Notes under the pieces: generated by a model
What the model saw: the letters and a program-made list of their open reading frames with translations, nothing else
Database searches by the model: none
What the model was told of the DNA's origin: nothing
Program-made: the position numbers and the translations under genes
In this document: piece after piece, positions 7,321-9,134 of the stretch
Layout of the letters: every line of letters starts with the position of its first letter
Position numbering within the stretch: the stretch's first letter is position 1
Source: Bacteroidota bacterium
GTDB lineage: Bacteria > Bacteroidota > Bacteroidia > Bacteroidales > PXBB01
Reading direction: 5' to 3'
Assembly: GCA_022708385.1 (NCBI GenBank)
Contig: JAKIYU010000089.1
Location: 1-9,134, forward strand
DNA: 9,134 nt

Positions 7321-7328
7321 TATCTTTG
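7321..7328 (+). promoter_or_regulatory. Candidate -7 box for cysK
   Basis: The sequence TATCTTTG matches the TAnnTTTG consensus exactly and lies 31 bases before the cysK ATG, predicting a leader of about 25 bases. The expected -33 position (around 7297-7301) is a T-rich run without a clear TTG. The box lies in the 52-base gap after birA, so cysK probably has its own start of transcription, possibly added to read-through from birA. Confidence 0.5.
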
Positions 7329-7359
7329 TTAGTCAGCTAAAAAGTAAAAATTATTTTAA

Positions 7360-8298
7360 ATGCCCCTTATTAGTAATATGCTGGGCCTTATTGGCCGCAC
7401 CCCTATGGTAAAGCTGAATAAGCTTACACATCAACTTCAGGCACATGTATTTGTGAAGCTCGAAAATTTCAATCCCATGTCGTCTGTAAAGGACAGAGCT
7501 GCCCTGGCAATGATAGAAGATGCCGAAAAACGCAAGCTGATAAACAGGGATACCCTTATCATTGAACCCACCAGTGGCAATACAGGTATTTCTCTGGCCT
7601 TTGTTTGTGCCGTTAAAGGTTATAAGCTGAAGCTGGTCATGCCTGAGAGCATGAGTGTGGAAAGGCGGCAAATCATCGCTTCGCTGGGTGCTGAGCTTGT
7701 GCTGACGCCAGCTTCGGAGGGTATGCAAGGCGCAGTTAACAAGGCACAACAACTGGCTGCCTGCGAAAAGAACTGCTATATCCCGCTTCAGTTTTCTAAT
7801 AAAGCCAATCCCAAAACACATTACAGCACAACGGCACAGGAAATATGGGAACAAACCGAAGGCAGCATTGATATTTTTGTAGCCGGCGTGGGCACAGGGG
7901 GCACACTTTCGGGTGTGAGCAAGGCATTAAAAATGAAAAATAATGAATTATGGGCTGTTGCTGTAGAGCCTGCTTCATCGCCGGTAATTTCGGGCGGGAA
8001 AGCTGCTCCCCATAAAATTCAGGGAATAGGAGCGGGGTTTATTCCCGAAAACCTGAATGTGAAACTTATTGACGAAATTGTACAGGTAAAAAATGAAGAT
8101 GCCATCAACACAGCCCGCCGCCTTATCAGGGAAGAAGGCATTTTCTGTGGCATCTCGTCAGGCGCCAATGTGTTTGCTGCCCTGCAACTGGCTCAGCGCG
8201 CTGATAATAAAGGCAAAATTATCGTTACAATTATCTGCGATACCGCCGAAAGGTATTTGAGTACGGAACTTTTTAATAAAACTAAATTCAACAAATAA
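7360..8298 (+). CDS. cysK: Cysteine synthase (O-acetylserine sulfhydrylase), CysK type
   Basis: CysK makes L-cysteine from O-acetyl-L-serine and sulfide with pyridoxal phosphate (PLP) in the cytoplasm. The 312-residue protein has the PLP lysine Lys44 in NPMSSVKDRAA, the substrate-binding loop TSGNTG (71-76), the phosphate-binding loop GTGGT (178-182) and the C-terminal GISSGAN (264-270). The segment PHKIQGIGAGFIPENL (217-232) is characteristic of CysK and close relatives and favours CysK over CysM. The start follows the -7 box at 7321 with a normal leader. The secreted-protein gene begins 14 bases after its stop. No serine acetyltransferase gene (cysE) is visible nearby. Confidence 0.95.
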   Translation: MPLISNMLGLIGRTPMVKLNKLTHQLQAHVFVKLENFNPMSSVKDRAALAMIEDAEKRKLINRDTLIIEPTSGNTGISLAFVCAVKGYKLKLVMPESMSVERRQIIASLGAELVLTPASEGMQGAVNKAQQLAACEKNCYIPLQFSNKANPKTHYSTTAQEIWEQTEGSIDIFVAGVGTGGTLSGVSKALKMKNNELWAVAVEPASSPVISGGKAAPHKIQGIGAGFIPENLNVKLIDEIVQVKNEDAINTARRLIREEGIFCGISSGANVFAALQLAQRADNKGKIIVTIICDTAERYLSTELFNKTKFNK

Positions 8299-8312
8299 TT
8301 AAAGTGTAAAAG

Positions 8313-9101
8313 ATGAAGAAGTATCTTAGATTAATCTTGGTAATTTTTACTATTTTTTTTGTAAAAAACATTTTTTCACAGTTTGCAAATAATGTTTGGT
8401 ATTTTGGTAAGAATGCCGGTTTGAATTTTTCTGGAGGAGCTCCTGTTGCATTGATTGACGGTGCTCTGATAAGTAGCGATAATACAGCATCTGTTGCCGA
8501 CAATAAGACAGGAATTCTTTGCTTTTATTCAAATGGCGAAAAAGTATGGAACCGTTTACATCAGGTTATGCCCAATGGGAACGGGTTGCTTGGACATGAA
8601 ACGGGCGGTAACTCTGCTTATGGTGTAAAGGTGCCGGGTAGTGATACACTTTATTACTTATTTACATCCGACGCCTTTGCCTGGGCCAACGGCATAAGGT
8701 ACTCTATAATAGATATGTCGCTTGATAGCGGCAGGGGAGATGTTACTGCTGTAAAAAATGTACCCTTGTTAAGCCCTGCTACCGAAAAGATTGTAGCTGT
8801 GCTGCATGCCAATAACAACGACATCTGGATAATTATGCACCCGTGGAATTCAAACAGCTTTTATTCCTACTTGCTTACTAATACCGGCCTCAGTACTTCT
8901 CCTGTTGTTAGTACTGTAGGATCAGTCCACACTGGGGGTACAAATGGCTACTATAATGCTTGCGGACAGATAGCAGCGTCACCCGACGGGGATAAGATTG
9001 TATGTGCAATCATGGAGTTAAACCCAAACTCCGCTCACTTTAGGTTGTCTATTCCAATTTTTTTGAAAAGTTTTCGTGTTTTCTCGGTTGTTTCTGCTTG
9101 A
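8313..9101 (+). CDS. Secreted protein, N-terminal region of a probable large type IX-secreted surface protein; apparently interrupted at its 3' end
   Basis: The reading frame has 262 codons. A signal peptide is clear: MKKYLR, a hydrophobic core to about residue 19, then a probable cut after NIFSQ (residue 23). Next comes VWYFGKNAGLNFSGGAPVAL and further blocks VWNRLHQVMPNGNGLLG, GIRYSIIDMSLDSGRGDV and IAASPDGDKIVCA. I recall these from the propeller-like N-terminus of large Bacteroidota surface proteins that end in a type IX (gliding-motility-type) sorting domain. Those proteins usually exceed 600 residues. In relatives the ASPDG block is followed by a strand such as FELFDFD. Here, from about residue 237 (base 9021), the sequence changes to an unrelated 25-residue end that is basic and hydrophobic, in an otherwise empty frame. 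No repeat or sorting domain remains. The gene is therefore probably cut by an insertion, or the junction is an assembly edge. The 14-base gap after cysK suggests co-transcription. Confidence 0.75.
   Translation: MKKYLRLILVIFTIFFVKNIFSQFANNVWYFGKNAGLNFSGGAPVALIDGALISSDNTASVADNKTGILCFYSNGEKVWNRLHQVMPNGNGLLGHETGGNSAYGVKVPGSDTLYYLFTSDAFAWANGIRYSIIDMSLDSGRGDVTAVKNVPLLSPATEKIVAVLHANNNDIWIIMHPWNSNSFYSYLLTNTGLSTSPVVSTVGSVHTGGTNGYYNACGQIAASPDGDKIVCAIMELNPNSAHFRLSIPIFLKSFRVFSVVSA
9021..9046 (-). repeat. Imperfect hairpin at the point where the secreted-protein gene loses family similarity
   Basis: The arms are AACCCAAACT (9021-9030) and ACTTTAGGTT (9037-9046) around a CCGCTC loop. On the minus strand the RNA could pair 9 of 10 positions, counting one U-G pair, with a single G-G mismatch. 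It overlaps the stop codon of the minus-strand frame entering from the right edge. It is consistent with a terminal or subterminal structure of a mobile element or a weak terminator. It lacks a following T run, and with only one end visible no terminal inverted repeat can be tested. Confidence 0.35.
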
Positions 9102-9134
9102 TTCCATACACCACGAATTTTTATTTTATGTATA
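9035..9134 (-). CDS. C-terminal end of an unidentified minus-strand frame entering from the right edge
   Basis: The minus strand is open from the window edge to a TGA at 9037-9035, giving 32 residues that include KIRGVWNQAETTEKTRKLF and end in KKIGIDNLK. The composition (Lys/Arg-rich, helical) would suit the end of a DNA-binding protein such as a transposase, but I do not recognise the family and 32 codons could be open by chance. Its position at the apparent break in the secreted-protein gene is the main reason to list it. It overlaps the aberrant 3' end of that gene on the opposite strand, and only one of the two is likely to be real coding sequence. Confidence 0.3.
   Translation of the reverse strand, partial: IHKIKIRGVWNQAETTEKTRKLFKKIGIDNLK

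Noticed and set aside
7351..7854. Minus-strand open frame of 167 codons opposite cysK
   Set aside because: cysK is unambiguous on the plus strand with all catalytic motifs; the antisense product has a Cys/His-rich composition with no recognisable family.
9021..9046. Integron attC-like site
   Set aside because: The arms do not match the RYYYAAC/GTTRRRY core arrangement in the right order, and no integrase or cassette is visible.
9015..9101. Simple frameshift as the cause of the odd end of the secreted protein
   Set aside because: The other two plus-strand frames reach stops within a few to about 15 codons and neither gives the expected FELFDFD-like strand.

Overview
The window looks like a chromosomal segment from a member of the Bacteroidota. 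Three things point there. The gene order is one I associate with that phylum: birA divergent from rsfS-ftsH-LUD-cdsA-psd. Gene starts lack clear Shine-Dalgarno sites but are preceded by TAnnTTTG-type -7 boxes. The last plus-strand gene looks like an N-terminal piece of a large secreted protein of the kind exported by the type IX secretion system. I cannot name the genus. Housekeeping genes fill the centre, and accessory or possibly mobile DNA lies at both edges.

Layout. At the left edge (1-512, minus strand) is the N-terminal part of a probable restriction-modification enzyme carrying a PD-(D/E)xK nuclease motif. The rest of it lies beyond the window. Next comes a tightly packed minus-strand operon of seven genes, transcribed from about 6480 down to 576: rsfS (ribosome silencing factor), ftsH (membrane AAA+ metalloprotease), a LUD/LutC-like protein, a small DUF2007 protein, cdsA and psd (two phospholipid-synthesis steps), and truA (tRNA pseudouridine synthase). 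Intergenic gaps are 1 to 17 bases, and the LUD/DUF2007 pair shares a TGATG stop/start. A 105-base AT-rich divergent region (6456-6560) separates this operon from plus-strand birA (biotin-protein ligase without a DNA-binding domain). It holds candidate promoters in both directions and a perfect 9-bp inverted repeat. cysK (cysteine synthase) follows with its own -7 box, and 14 bases after it begins the secreted-protein gene.

How the genes relate. rsfS and truA concern translation. ftsH, cdsA and psd concern membrane protein quality and phosphatidylethanolamine synthesis: CdsA makes CDP-diacylglycerol, and Psd makes phosphatidylethanolamine from the phosphatidylserine derived from it. The LUD and DUF2007 proteins have no established role in this setting.

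Most worth a second look are four items: the restriction-modification N-terminus at the left edge; the abrupt loss of family-like sequence in the secreted protein near 9021-9030, beside an imperfect hairpin and a minus-strand reading frame entering from the right (a likely insertion or repeat boundary); the inverted repeat over the birA promoter; and the long acidic tail of FtsH. I do not see a complete undescribed system here. The best candidate for one is the truncated left-edge gene, whose partners would lie outside the window.
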